50,502 nt of DNA. Source: Anaerolineaceae bacterium UBA6073. GTDB taxonomy: Bacteria; Chloroflexota; Anaerolineae; Anaerolineales; Anaerolineaceae. A model generated the notes under the pieces. That model did no database searches. It saw nothing but the letters and a program-made list of their open reading frames with translations, and was not told the DNA's origin. Made by a program: the position numbers and the translations under genes. Shown here in pieces: positions 8,085 to 16,835 of this stretch. The stretch is taken from contig DIXT01000011.1 in the NCBI GenBank assembly GCA_002436085.1, positions 45,782 through 96,283 of the forward strand, given 5' to 3'. Within the stretch, counting starts at the first letter, position 1. Every line of letters begins with the position of its first letter.

Positions 8085-8417
8085 ATGATTTCAACAACAA
8101 ATCAGGTCGTGCAGATTATTTCCTACATCCTGTTTGGTCTGGGAGTTCTTTGCCTGATTCTCAGTATCGTCATCCTCGCCAGGCAAGCGATGGGTAAGAA
8201 CATCCAGACGATTGCCAACCAGACCACAAAACTGGCTGAAAAGGGCATTACCGATGGGGTCTCCGGACTGGTAGGGAATGCTTCCCTGCTCATAAGTTCG
8301 CTGAACGATCTTTCACGCTCCAATACCGGCATCGGAATCTTTTTTGTATTCCTGAGCCTGGTACTTTTGGCGGCGGCTTACTTCTTCATCAAATCGTTTA
8401 TCGGCATCGCCCCATAA
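8085..8417 (+). CDS. Small membrane protein with two transmembrane helices
   Basis: I do not recognise a family. The 110 residues contain two clear hydrophobic segments, about 11-31 (IISYILFGLGVLCLILSIVIL) and about 85-105. Between them lies a polar stretch of about 50 residues rich in Thr, Asn and Ser, with an amphipathic look. There is no signal peptide cleavage site. AGGAGG stands six bases before the ATG, a very strong ribosome-binding site. It is the first gene after the perfect sigma-54 promoter, followed after 28 bases by the giant TPR gene. Its role may be to anchor or sense at the membrane for the cytoplasmic products downstream, but this is inferred from position only. Confidence 0.85.
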   Translation: MISTTNQVVQIISYILFGLGVLCLILSIVILARQAMGKNIQTIANQTTKLAEKGITDGVSGLVGNASLLISSLNDLSRSNTGIGIFFVFLSLVLLAAAYFFIKSFIGIAP

Positions 8418-8445
8418 TCCGCATTTTCCAGGAAAGGACTGAACC

Positions 8446-11400
8446 ATGAGCATCACGCGTTTTCTTAACCTGGCAAGGACCCGCTTTACTCCGGATATGG
8501 CTAAGGCGATGGTCAGCGCGTTCCGCGCCGAGCCGCTGGTGTGGAAAGCGCTCGCAAGTGAAGAGCTCCTGAATGCGTTTCAGGATTTTTCCGGAGAGGA
8601 ATACAAGCTCTGGCAGCCCGGTCTTCTGGCAGTTTTCGCGCTCAGTCCAAAATTAGCAGCGCAGATCCTACCCGACCAGGAGGCAAAAATCCCCGCGGCG
8701 CTCAACACAAAAGCCAGCAAGACGCTGGACACCATCCGTTTAACAGGTTTGGAACCCAGCACGCTGGAAGAAGCCGCGCTGCTGGCGCTCGCGCTGCGCA
8801 ATTACCACGCAACCAACAAAAGCTGGAATGACGTTTACGCTTTTTTGAGCACTCCGCGCGGCAATCTCAGTCTTTGGCGTTCTGCTTTTGCCTGCCTTAG
8901 TCCATTAATTCCCCAGCTCCCGGAACTCGCCCAGGAACTAGCCAAAACCACCCCGCGGGCGCAAGCCGGTAAAATAACTTCCCTAATTCTGCACCTTGTG
9001 GACAGCACGCCCACAATTGAAAACGACCGCTTCGAACTCCTGACCGACTTATTTGGCAATTCATCCCTGGACTTCCAGCGCGAATGCCTCCAGCAGTTGA
9101 AGTCCGTGCAAAGCCCTGAATTTATTGAACACCTGGCAGCCAGTTTTTTGGCTGCAGTTCCGCCAGAGCCCCCGGCTGGAAAAGAAAACGGAAGCACCCC
9201 TTCGTTTGAAAAAGTCACTGAACTGCGAAAAATCGCGTTCCTGAACCAGGCAGCAGGTCAGCCGCAGGAAGCCCTGCGAGCCATCCAGAGCGCGTTTGAA
9301 CAGCTCAACGCCAGCCAGGCGCTGGTCTTGCGCAACCTTGCGTTCGAACTTGAAAAAACAGACCCGGAAGAAGCCAAAAAGACCTGGGAACAAGTCCTCA
9401 GCCTCGCTCCGCAGGCGGCCGGGTACACAGAAGAATACGCGGAATTTCTGGTCGCGCATGGCGAAACCGATTACGCGCTAGATCTTCTTAATCAGGTGCC
9501 ATCATCCGGCCAAAAAACCCTGCTGCTTTTGCGCTACCCCGCGCTGCGCGCCCGGCTGAACCTTGAAAACGAGGACCTGCACAATCTGCCCGGGAGACAG
9601 ATAACGGTCTCCCGCTTTCAAACCGAAAACGACAGCCTGAAAGCCGCCCGCTTCGCCTACGAAAACAAGTATTACGCCCTTGCCGACGAATTAATTGTTG
9701 ATGCCCTGCTTAGCAGCCCAAATGACCTGGAAACCATCAAGCTGGCAGGTCAGATTAAAAAACACACCGCGGACGTGGAAGCGGCTATTCAATCCTCTGA
9801 GCTTGTGGCGTTGTTCGAGCCGGACAACCAGGCTAACAAAAAAGAGCTGGCTAACCTCTTCCTGCAATCGAGGCAGCCGGAAAAAGCGCTGGAAATCTAT
9901 CAGGAAATCATCTCTGCCAACGCGCAGCCCTCGCGCTCCGACCTTCTCAGTTACGCGGATATTGCCATCAAAGCAGAAAAACCCGACCTTGCAATCCCGA
10001 TTTGTGAGAGCTTCTTAAGCCGGGACACGCTGGACGGCGAGGCGCTGGTCACCCTCTGCGCCGCGCACATCCGCAAAGGCGACGAAGCCCAGGCTGTAAG
10101 CTTGTTGGAGAAAACCTCCGCAATCGCGCCGGAAAAACCTGCCAGCTGGCTGGCTCTCGCGGAAATCTGGACCAGCCTTGGCCGGACTGAAATGGCGATG
10201 GAATCCTTACGGAAGGCAAAAGCCGCTCTGCCTGCCAACCCCAGCATTCTTCTGGCGCTTGGCAAGCTCTATGCTGAGAACGAGCGGCCGACAGAAGCGA
10301 TTAGCGTCCTCAAACAGGCTTTCCAACTCAAGCAGGATGACCCTGAGATACGTAAATCACTCACCAAAGCTTATCTGACCCACGGTTACCTGAATGAAGC
10401 CTGGTCTGTCATTGGTCCCTTGGAAGCGGATTACACCTCAGACCCTGAACTTGCCCTGATAATTGGTAAAACGATGGTCGCGCTGGGGGATTACGAAGCT
10501 TCAAAACCTGTTTTGCGCTTCGCCTGGCACTCCAGCCCCTCTGAAGAAGCGCTTGAGGCATACGCCAATCTCCTTTTACAGCAGGCCGCGCGCGGCAGCG
10601 TTATCCCTGCGGCTGACAACAAAGAGCTTAGCCAATTGCTGGATGCCGTCCATGAAAAGGCTCTGCCTGAGAGCGGCGCCTTTAGTTTTAAAGTGCTCGA
10701 AGCAGACATGCAGTACGCCCAGGGCAAGATGGAGACAGCGTACAAAGCCTATCTTGAACTTCTGGACCAACCCGAAGGCAAGATACCGCGCACCTATTTC
10801 CACCTTCAGCATCAGATTGGTCAGAGCGCTCTTAAGCTTGGGATGCCGGACATCAGCCTTTCCGCGCTTCAGGAAGCAGTTTTAGTCGACCCGGATAATC
10901 TGGATGTGCGCCATACCCTCACCGAGGCATTTGCTGCTGCGGACATGCGCGAAGAAAGCCTGGCAGCCGCCAAGGCAACTTTGCAGCTTGCTCCAACGGA
11001 ATTGGATAATGTGCTCTGGTACAGCAGTTTCTGCAGCACTAACGGTAATGAACGCGAAGCTATTCAGGTGTTGAAAGACACGCTTTACCTGCTGCCGGAT
11101 GAACAGGCGCTCTACCTGGCGCTGGCACGCACCTACCTCGCTATGGGTTCCACCGCCGAAACAAAAGAGACGCTCAACCGCATGCTCGCGCGGGAAAACA
11201 TCAGCACTGAAGAGTATGTAAACGTCGCGAACATCTATTTACACATGAACGATTCCGCTGAAGCGGCGCGCATCATCCACCAGGCCATCGCGAATAATCC
11301 GCAGCCTGATTTTGTTGAAGCGCGGGAGCTGGCGTACACGGTTCTCCGTCTCGGAGACGGCGCCGCGGCGCTCCAGCTCCTGGCGGAACTGGAAAAACCC

Positions 11401-13785
11401 CTGGGCAACCACCCCTGCTTCCCTATTCTTAAGTCGGACGTGTTGTCGGGCAACAAGCAGTTTGTGCCGGCGCTGCAAAACCTTGAAGCTTTGCTGAAGG
11501 AAATTGAGTTCTCAGCTTCAGATCTGCCCTTTGAGGCGTATTCCAGCACGCAGCCCGGTGAAGGCATCCCTGAGTACAGCCGGGCTGGGGTGTTGTACCG
11601 CGCCGCGCAATTGGAACGCGCCACCGGGGACCTGGCAGCTGCGCAAAAGCATGCCGGGCAAGCCTTCGCGTTAAAATCGGATTATGGCGACTTCATCCTG
11701 CTTAAGAGTGAAATTGCCTTCGCGTTGAAGAAGACTGAAAAACTGGAGAGCACACTTGAATTCCTCGAGTCCAGGCCCAACCCCGCGGCGTACCAACAAT
11801 TGACGCGACTGTTGGCTGTGAATGCGCTGATTGACCGGGACTCAAACAAAACCCACCTTATCCTGGATCATTTCCTTTCGCGCCAGAGTCCCTCAGCGAT
11901 TTTCCACGCGGCGCGGGCATTCCTGGCGCTGTCTGAAAACAAGCCCGCCCAGGCGGAAGAAGAACTGCGTTCTGCAGAAAGCTTGCTGGATAACTCCTAC
12001 GCGCAGTCGGGCCTGGAGTCATTTAGCATTCCGGCGCATTTCGCTTGGCTGTGGCAAGCGCTTGCGACAGCTGTGGCGGCTTTTGAAGCGCAAAGCTGGA
12101 ATCTAGCCGATAAGTGCTTTGCTTACGCGCTTGCAGAAATCAAGATTAATCCAGTGGTGAATCAACAGGTCGCGGAATATCTGGTTGAAAAAGCCCGGGT
12201 AAGCAACAACGCGCGCGCTTTGCGGATTGTGCAGCACTTGCCGCGCCCGTTCAGTCCTGAACAGACTGATGAAGAAACCCACCAGGAACAGATTTCCATT
12301 GCCGGCCGCTATATCCCGGCAGCCGAAATGCTGCCCACTCTCAAGATCGGTCAGGCGCTGTTCAGCGGGCGCTGGAACGAGGGCGAGGAATTGAAGCCCC
12401 TAGTCCGGAACAGCCGTCAAGCCGCCCAGGCGCTTTCTGTTCAGCTAGACAGCGACACCATCAAAAATATCAGCGCAGCCTTCCCGGAAGATTTTGATGT
12501 GGCGTTCCAGGAAGCGGTGCTGCTTCTGTACAAGAACCCGGCAGCCTGCGCGCAAAATGTTGAAGGTTTGCTCGAAAAACACCCGGCCAACCCCCAGCTC
12601 GCCATGATGCTGGCAATTGCCCGCCAGGCCGAGCCTGAATTGGCTGCTGAAGCAATTGAAAAGGCGCTGGAAATCTGGCCGGATGAGCCGGACTGGCATG
12701 CCATTGCGGGTACCTTTCACAAACAATCCGGAGCGTTTGAAAAAGCCTCCAAACATCTCGAAGATGCCATCCACATCCTGCCAAGGTCCGCGCAATACTG
12801 GCAGATGCTCGGGGACATTAAAATGCAGGAGAAAGATTATCACGCCGCGCAGGATTACTTCACAAAAGCCAATGAACTTTTCCCGGGAGATCCCGAAGCC
12901 CTGTTCTCGCTGGCTGTGATTAATCAGCAGCTCGGTGAGCATCAGGCAGCCATTCAGTGCCTGCGTGAGCTTGAGACGCTGGACCCGGGAAAAACCGTCT
13001 ACGCTGAAACTATCGCCGAATCCTATTACGCGCTGCAGGATTACCAGGCAGCGGAAGACCAGGCGAACCGGGTTTTGCAGATAAACGCGCACAGCCACCG
13101 CGCCCTGCAGGTGAAGGCTAAAGCCCTGATGAAACTGCGCCAAAATGAAGAGGCCAAGCGGGTTCTGCAGGCCGCCAGAGAAATGGTCAGCGACCCAATT
13201 CCCTTTGACCTGCTCGCCATAGAGCTCGATGCAAGTATGCTGCGGAAATCGGGTTTGGGCGCGGCGCTGGTGCTCGCGGAAACAAATCCCGAAAACCCGC
13301 TGGTGCTCAACACCCTGGCCGGCTATTACCTGGAAGCGAATATGCAGACCCAGGCCGAAGAGACCCTGCACCACAGCCTGGAAATCGACAGCCAGAACCC
13401 GCAGACGCTCCTGATGCTCGGGCGCATCGCGCGCAAGCGCGGCAACCTTGACCAGGCGCTGGACTACCTGAACCGTGCGCTGGCCGTAAACCCCAGCCTG
13501 ATTGAAGCTTACCTGGAGCTTGGCCAGACCTATCAGGACCGCCGGGACAGCACCCGCGCACTGGAAACCTACCACAGAGCCATCGAAATGGTCGGGAAAG
13601 ATCCCCGGGCGTATATCCAGGCTGCAGCGGCTTACAAAGACAGCAAAGATTACCGCAACGCTGAAAGCATGCTGCGCCAGGCGGCCCAGTTCGCTCCGAA
13701 TGACCCCGTGATACGCAGACAGCTTGCATCCATCGTTGCTCTGAATTTGGTGAACAACTTGCAGGAGGCACCAAAACGAAGATGA
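8446..13785 (+). CDS. Giant TPR-repeat protein (1779 residues)
   Basis: A very long alpha-solenoid with no signal peptide or membrane segment, so probably cytoplasmic. From about residue 270 onward it is built of tetratricopeptide repeats. Clear ones lie at about 470-700 (for example PASWLALAEIWTSLGRTEMA) and 1450-1770 (for example PDPEALFSLAVINQQLGEH-type units and ALDYLNRALAVNPSLIEAYL). The first 250 residues are helical but less regular. No enzymatic motif is visible. Large TPR proteins serve as scaffolds or as regulators of partner enzymes. The stop codon overlaps the start of the caspase-like gene (ATGA), so the two are translationally coupled and likely to act together. Confidence 0.92.
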   Translation: MSITRFLNLARTRFTPDMAKAMVSAFRAEPLVWKALASEELLNAFQDFSGEEYKLWQPGLLAVFALSPKLAAQILPDQEAKIPAALNTKASKTLDTIRLTGLEPSTLEEAALLALALRNYHATNKSWNDVYAFLSTPRGNLSLWRSAFACLSPLIPQLPELAQELAKTTPRAQAGKITSLILHLVDSTPTIENDRFELLTDLFGNSSLDFQRECLQQLKSVQSPEFIEHLAASFLAAVPPEPPAGKENGSTPSFEKVTELRKIAFLNQAAGQPQEALRAIQSAFEQLNASQALVLRNLAFELEKTDPEEAKKTWEQVLSLAPQAAGYTEEYAEFLVAHGETDYALDLLNQVPSSGQKTLLLLRYPALRARLNLENEDLHNLPGRQITVSRFQTENDSLKAARFAYENKYYALADELIVDALLSSPNDLETIKLAGQIKKHTADVEAAIQSSELVALFEPDNQANKKELANLFLQSRQPEKALEIYQEIISANAQPSRSDLLSYADIAIKAEKPDLAIPICESFLSRDTLDGEALVTLCAAHIRKGDEAQAVSLLEKTSAIAPEKPASWLALAEIWTSLGRTEMAMESLRKAKAALPANPSILLALGKLYAENERPTEAISVLKQAFQLKQDDPEIRKSLTKAYLTHGYLNEAWSVIGPLEADYTSDPELALIIGKTMVALGDYEASKPVLRFAWHSSPSEEALEAYANLLLQQAARGSVIPAADNKELSQLLDAVHEKALPESGAFSFKVLEADMQYAQGKMETAYKAYLELLDQPEGKIPRTYFHLQHQIGQSALKLGMPDISLSALQEAVLVDPDNLDVRHTLTEAFAAADMREESLAAAKATLQLAPTELDNVLWYSSFCSTNGNEREAIQVLKDTLYLLPDEQALYLALARTYLAMGSTAETKETLNRMLARENISTEEYVNVANIYLHMNDSAEAARIIHQAIANNPQPDFVEARELAYTVLRLGDGAAALQLLAELEKPLGNHPCFPILKSDVLSGNKQFVPALQNLEALLKEIEFSASDLPFEAYSSTQPGEGIPEYSRAGVLYRAAQLERATGDLAAAQKHAGQAFALKSDYGDFILLKSEIAFALKKTEKLESTLEFLESRPNPAAYQQLTRLLAVNALIDRDSNKTHLILDHFLSRQSPSAIFHAARAFLALSENKPAQAEEELRSAESLLDNSYAQSGLESFSIPAHFAWLWQALATAVAAFEAQSWNLADKCFAYALAEIKINPVVNQQVAEYLVEKARVSNNARALRIVQHLPRPFSPEQTDEETHQEQISIAGRYIPAAEMLPTLKIGQALFSGRWNEGEELKPLVRNSRQAAQALSVQLDSDTIKNISAAFPEDFDVAFQEAVLLLYKNPAACAQNVEGLLEKHPANPQLAMMLAIARQAEPELAAEAIEKALEIWPDEPDWHAIAGTFHKQSGAFEKASKHLEDAIHILPRSAQYWQMLGDIKMQEKDYHAAQDYFTKANELFPGDPEALFSLAVINQQLGEHQAAIQCLRELETLDPGKTVYAETIAESYYALQDYQAAEDQANRVLQINAHSHRALQVKAKALMKLRQNEEAKRVLQAAREMVSDPIPFDLLAIELDASMLRKSGLGAALVLAETNPENPLVLNTLAGYYLEANMQTQAEETLHHSLEIDSQNPQTLLMLGRIARKRGNLDQALDYLNRALAVNPSLIEAYLELGQTYQDRRDSTRALETYHRAIEMVGKDPRAYIQAAAAYKDSKDYRNAESMLRQAAQFAPNDPVIRRQLASIVALNLVNNLQEAPKRR

Positions 13786-16496
13786 TACCTTATCGCGTAC
13801 CAAATAATGACGACGCCATGATTGTCAGGCGCGGCAAATTCCTGACCCTTGTGCAGACCGCGATGAATAAGCGCGAACTGCAGTTTGTCCGTCAGGCCTG
13901 CCTGATCTGGTTGGCGAGCTATCCGGGCGACCTGCTGGTGAATTACATCTACGCGGCCATCCTGGCCGAACTTGGGGATGTGGAGATGGCCGTCGGCAAC
14001 CTCAAGAAGATCATCGCCTACGATCCCGAATTCCTGGAGGCGATGAGCCTGCTCAGCCAACTTGTGAACGGTGAAGCGATTGACGCAGAGTACCATTCAT
14101 CGCTGGCGTACCTGCAGCGCAACCCCGCGCCGGTTCCGCCGACAGCCAAGTGGTTCGCGCCATTTATGAACGCCCGCCGGGCTTTTGAATCCGGCGACCA
14201 GGCAGCAGCCGAAAAAGCTATCCTGCAAGCGCTCGCGCAAAACCCGAACCTGCCGCTGCCCGCCATCCTGCACATGCGCATCATCCACAAAAACGGAAAT
14301 ATGACCTTGCTGGATACCCTTGCCGGTATTTACGGAAACCGCTGGCCGGACTGCATCCAGATCAAACTGCTCTCCGCCCTGGCGGACATGCAGCAAGGCG
14401 AAGACGCGCGCGGCGTTGAAAAACTGCATTGGAGCGCGGCCCATGACATTAGCGGTCAGGCAGCCAGCCGTTTACTTGGCGCCGATCACACTTTCAAACC
14501 AATCTGGCCGGATGACCTGAAAGTCTACTTTGACCTGCCAATTCCAGCCTCTATCGCGGTGGAACTTGGCTGGAATGCCCTTGGCACCCCAGGCGCGGCA
14601 GCCGCGCCGGCAGGTTCAGTGGAAGCCGCCCCAGACGCGCAGCCAGCTGCATCTAAGGCAGCTCCCGCAGGCGGCGCTCCGGTCACCCAGAAAATTTCCG
14701 ACTTTGGGAATACCAACAACATCGACTATTCCGAAGTCCCACCCGAAGCTTTTCTGCTCAGCAAATCTCCGAATTTTGGCGATGAAAAGCACGTCAAAGC
14801 CAGGAATGAGACTGTCGACTCCCTGAACGAAATTCAGGCGGAATTCGACAAGATTGCCAAGACGATGCGCAAGTCTGAACTGACAACCGCGGACGCGCGC
14901 TTCCCGAATTATGTGCTGATGACCTCGCGGACTGCCCTCACCAGCAAGTACGGCGCGAATACAGCCAACGTCATCATCGACGCGATGCAGGACCTTTCGA
15001 TCAAGATTACTGCCCTCCCGGGCTGGAACAGCGTCGTTTTTGTGCCGGATGACCCCCGCATAGCCAATGACCTCGGTCTGACCCCTAACCTGGCAAACGA
15101 TGCCTGGAAGTTTAAGCTGGCTCTGGCAGACCTGGACAAGAGTCTGGCGGCCAAAGGCGAGATGATCGGCACGCTGCTCATCATCGGCGGAAACGACATC
15201 GTTCCTTTCCACCAGCTCCCCAACCCTACCGATGACGCGGACACTTATGTGCCTTCCGATAATCCTTATGCTACCGTGGATGACAATTATTTCATTCCGC
15301 AGTGGCCGGTCGGCCGCATCCCGGATGAAGCCGGCAGCGACCCGGTATATCTGATTGAGCAGCTCCGTTACCTGAACAACGAATACGCGCTTAAACTGAA
15401 AGCCAAAACATTCATCTCCGGAACCGTCTTCGAAAACTGGCTCTATAACTTGCGCGAGTCGCTGCACGCGACCATGCAAAGCTTCAAACGCTCTGAGCAG
15501 CTCGGCTATTGCGCGGAGGTCTGGAAAATTCCCAGCACAGAAGTGTTTGATGTAATTGACCGCGGCGATCGGATTAAATCCTCTCCGCCAATTGACTCTT
15601 CGACATTGCTGTCCAAACAGAAATCAAATCCGAAATTCGCCTACTTTAATCTGCACGGGCTCAAAGACGCTCCCGAGTGGTTTGGTCAAAGTGATTTCAC
15701 CCGCCGATTGAACAGCCCGGAGTACCCCGTCGCGGTTGTACCTTATATCTTTAACACAGACTCGCCCGCCCCGGATATTATCCTGAGCGAAGCCTGCTAC
15801 GGCGCAAATATTCTTGACAAGACCGCCAAAGACTCCATGGCGATGAACCTGCTCAGCGTGGGCAGCCGCTCGTTCGTCGGCAGCACCTGCGTTGCGTACG
15901 GTTCTGTCAATCAGTTGCTGGTTGGCGCGGACCTCCTGGCGCACAATTTCTGGACGCATGTTCAGAACAGCGTTCCTGTTGGTTACGCGCTGATGCGAGC
16001 CAAGCTGACGCTTGCCAGCCGCATGACCCAAGCCCAGGGCTACCTGGATGGAGAGGACCAGAAAACCATTCTGTCCTTCGTCCTGTACGGCGACCCGCTT
16101 GCGAGCAAGGAAAGCCTCAAGAGCATCCCCAAACCACTGCTGCGCCCTTCCAAAACCCTGGTCATCAAAACTATCAGCGATTCCCACGAGGAAATGGTCG
16201 TATCCCCTGAGGAGATGCCGGACGAAATCCTTGAAAACGTCAAAAAAATCATCAGCGCTTACCTTCCAGGCCTGGATAATGCCACCATGGCGATTAATCC
16301 ACAGTTGACCAATTTCTCGCTGGATACCGCCGGCGTCAAGGACCGCAAGTCCCGCAAGCACTATCTGGAAGGCAGCGAACGTTATGTTGTCACCCTGCGA
16401 AAAAGCGTGGAAATCAAAACAATCTCCCATGACTCTTACGCCCGCATGACCTTCGACCAAAAAGGTGAAATGATCAAACTGAGCCTCTCAAAATAG
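13782..16496 (+). CDS. Caspase/gingipain-like (clan CD) peptidase with N-terminal TPR-like region
   Basis: A 904-residue protein. Residues 1-265 are helical and TPR-like. Residues about 270-300 form an Ala/Pro-rich linker. Residues about 375-780 resemble the C25 gingipain/caspase fold: a strand ending in LLIIGGNDIVPF, then YFNLHGLKD with His625, then DIILSEACYGANI with Cys672. The 47-residue His-Cys spacing and the hydrophobic strand before each residue fit the clan CD dyad. The last 120 residues form an extra alpha/beta domain. There is no signal peptide, unlike secreted gingipains, so it would act inside the cell. It is coupled to the TPR gene by an ATGA overlap. Peptidase activity and substrate are inferred. 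A CHAT-like or non-catalytic caspase relative is the alternative. Confidence 0.8.
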   Translation: MIPYRVPNNDDAMIVRRGKFLTLVQTAMNKRELQFVRQACLIWLASYPGDLLVNYIYAAILAELGDVEMAVGNLKKIIAYDPEFLEAMSLLSQLVNGEAIDAEYHSSLAYLQRNPAPVPPTAKWFAPFMNARRAFESGDQAAAEKAILQALAQNPNLPLPAILHMRIIHKNGNMTLLDTLAGIYGNRWPDCIQIKLLSALADMQQGEDARGVEKLHWSAAHDISGQAASRLLGADHTFKPIWPDDLKVYFDLPIPASIAVELGWNALGTPGAAAAPAGSVEAAPDAQPAASKAAPAGGAPVTQKISDFGNTNNIDYSEVPPEAFLLSKSPNFGDEKHVKARNETVDSLNEIQAEFDKIAKTMRKSELTTADARFPNYVLMTSRTALTSKYGANTANVIIDAMQDLSIKITALPGWNSVVFVPDDPRIANDLGLTPNLANDAWKFKLALADLDKSLAAKGEMIGTLLIIGGNDIVPFHQLPNPTDDADTYVPSDNPYATVDDNYFIPQWPVGRIPDEAGSDPVYLIEQLRYLNNEYALKLKAKTFISGTVFENWLYNLRESLHATMQSFKRSEQLGYCAEVWKIPSTEVFDVIDRGDRIKSSPPIDSSTLLSKQKSNPKFAYFNLHGLKDAPEWFGQSDFTRRLNSPEYPVAVVPYIFNTDSPAPDIILSEACYGANILDKTAKDSMAMNLLSVGSRSFVGSTCVAYGSVNQLLVGADLLAHNFWTHVQNSVPVGYALMRAKLTLASRMTQAQGYLDGEDQKTILSFVLYGDPLASKESLKSIPKPLLRPSKTLVIKTISDSHEEMVVSPEEMPDEILENVKKIISAYLPGLDNATMAINPQLTNFSLDTAGVKDRKSRKHYLEGSERYVVTLRKSVEIKTISHDSYARMTFDQKGEMIKLSLSK

Positions 16497-16547
16497 GCTC
16501 ACTAACTTTGAAAACTCTGGTTTAGCATCCAGTTTTTCCCCTCCGCA

Positions 16548-16582
16548 ATGAAGCCCCTCGCACCCAGGGGCTTCATATTTTA
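16548..16582 (+). terminator. Terminator of the sigma-54-driven operon
   Basis: ATGAAGCCCC (16548-16557) pairs perfectly with GGGGCTTCAT (16567-16576), followed by ATTTTAA. It lies about 50 bases after the stop codon of the caspase-like gene. Confidence 0.8.
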
Positions 16583-16835
16583 AGCTATTAACGCGCAGGT
16601 CATTCAGAATTGCGGTGATCGAGTCTTGAAACACCTTGTGTCAATTGCTTGGGGAATATTGAGAAGAATGCCCACAGATTTTACGACTAAGTGTATAATA
16701 ATTTCAGATATCACATAAAAAAGGTATATTCGCATTGAAGTCAGGAATCCAATTAGGGAATAAATCTGATTGTAATAAGCTACAAGGGCCTTTCCATTGC
16801 ATGGGATGGCTTAAGACTTTTGAAAGGGAGCTGAA
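16583..16835 (+). promoter_or_regulatory. Leader region of the AOR/Hdr operon
   Basis: No gene is visible. The best promoter feature is TATAAT at 16694-16699 without a good -35 match at the right distance, which could mean that an activator is needed. A small palindrome, CCAT-TGC-ATGG, lies at 16794-16804. GAAAGGGAG stands just before the AOR start codon. From the TATAAT box the leader would be about 130 bases long. Confidence 0.4.

Noticed and set aside
12445..13803. Open frame of 452 codons opposite the end of the TPR gene
   Set aside because: It is antisense to clear TPR repeats and shows no protein-family pattern. Its start has no ribosome-binding site.
15624..16460. Open frame of 278 codons opposite the caspase-like domain
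   Set aside because: It is a shadow of the coding strand, which carries conserved His and Cys motifs.
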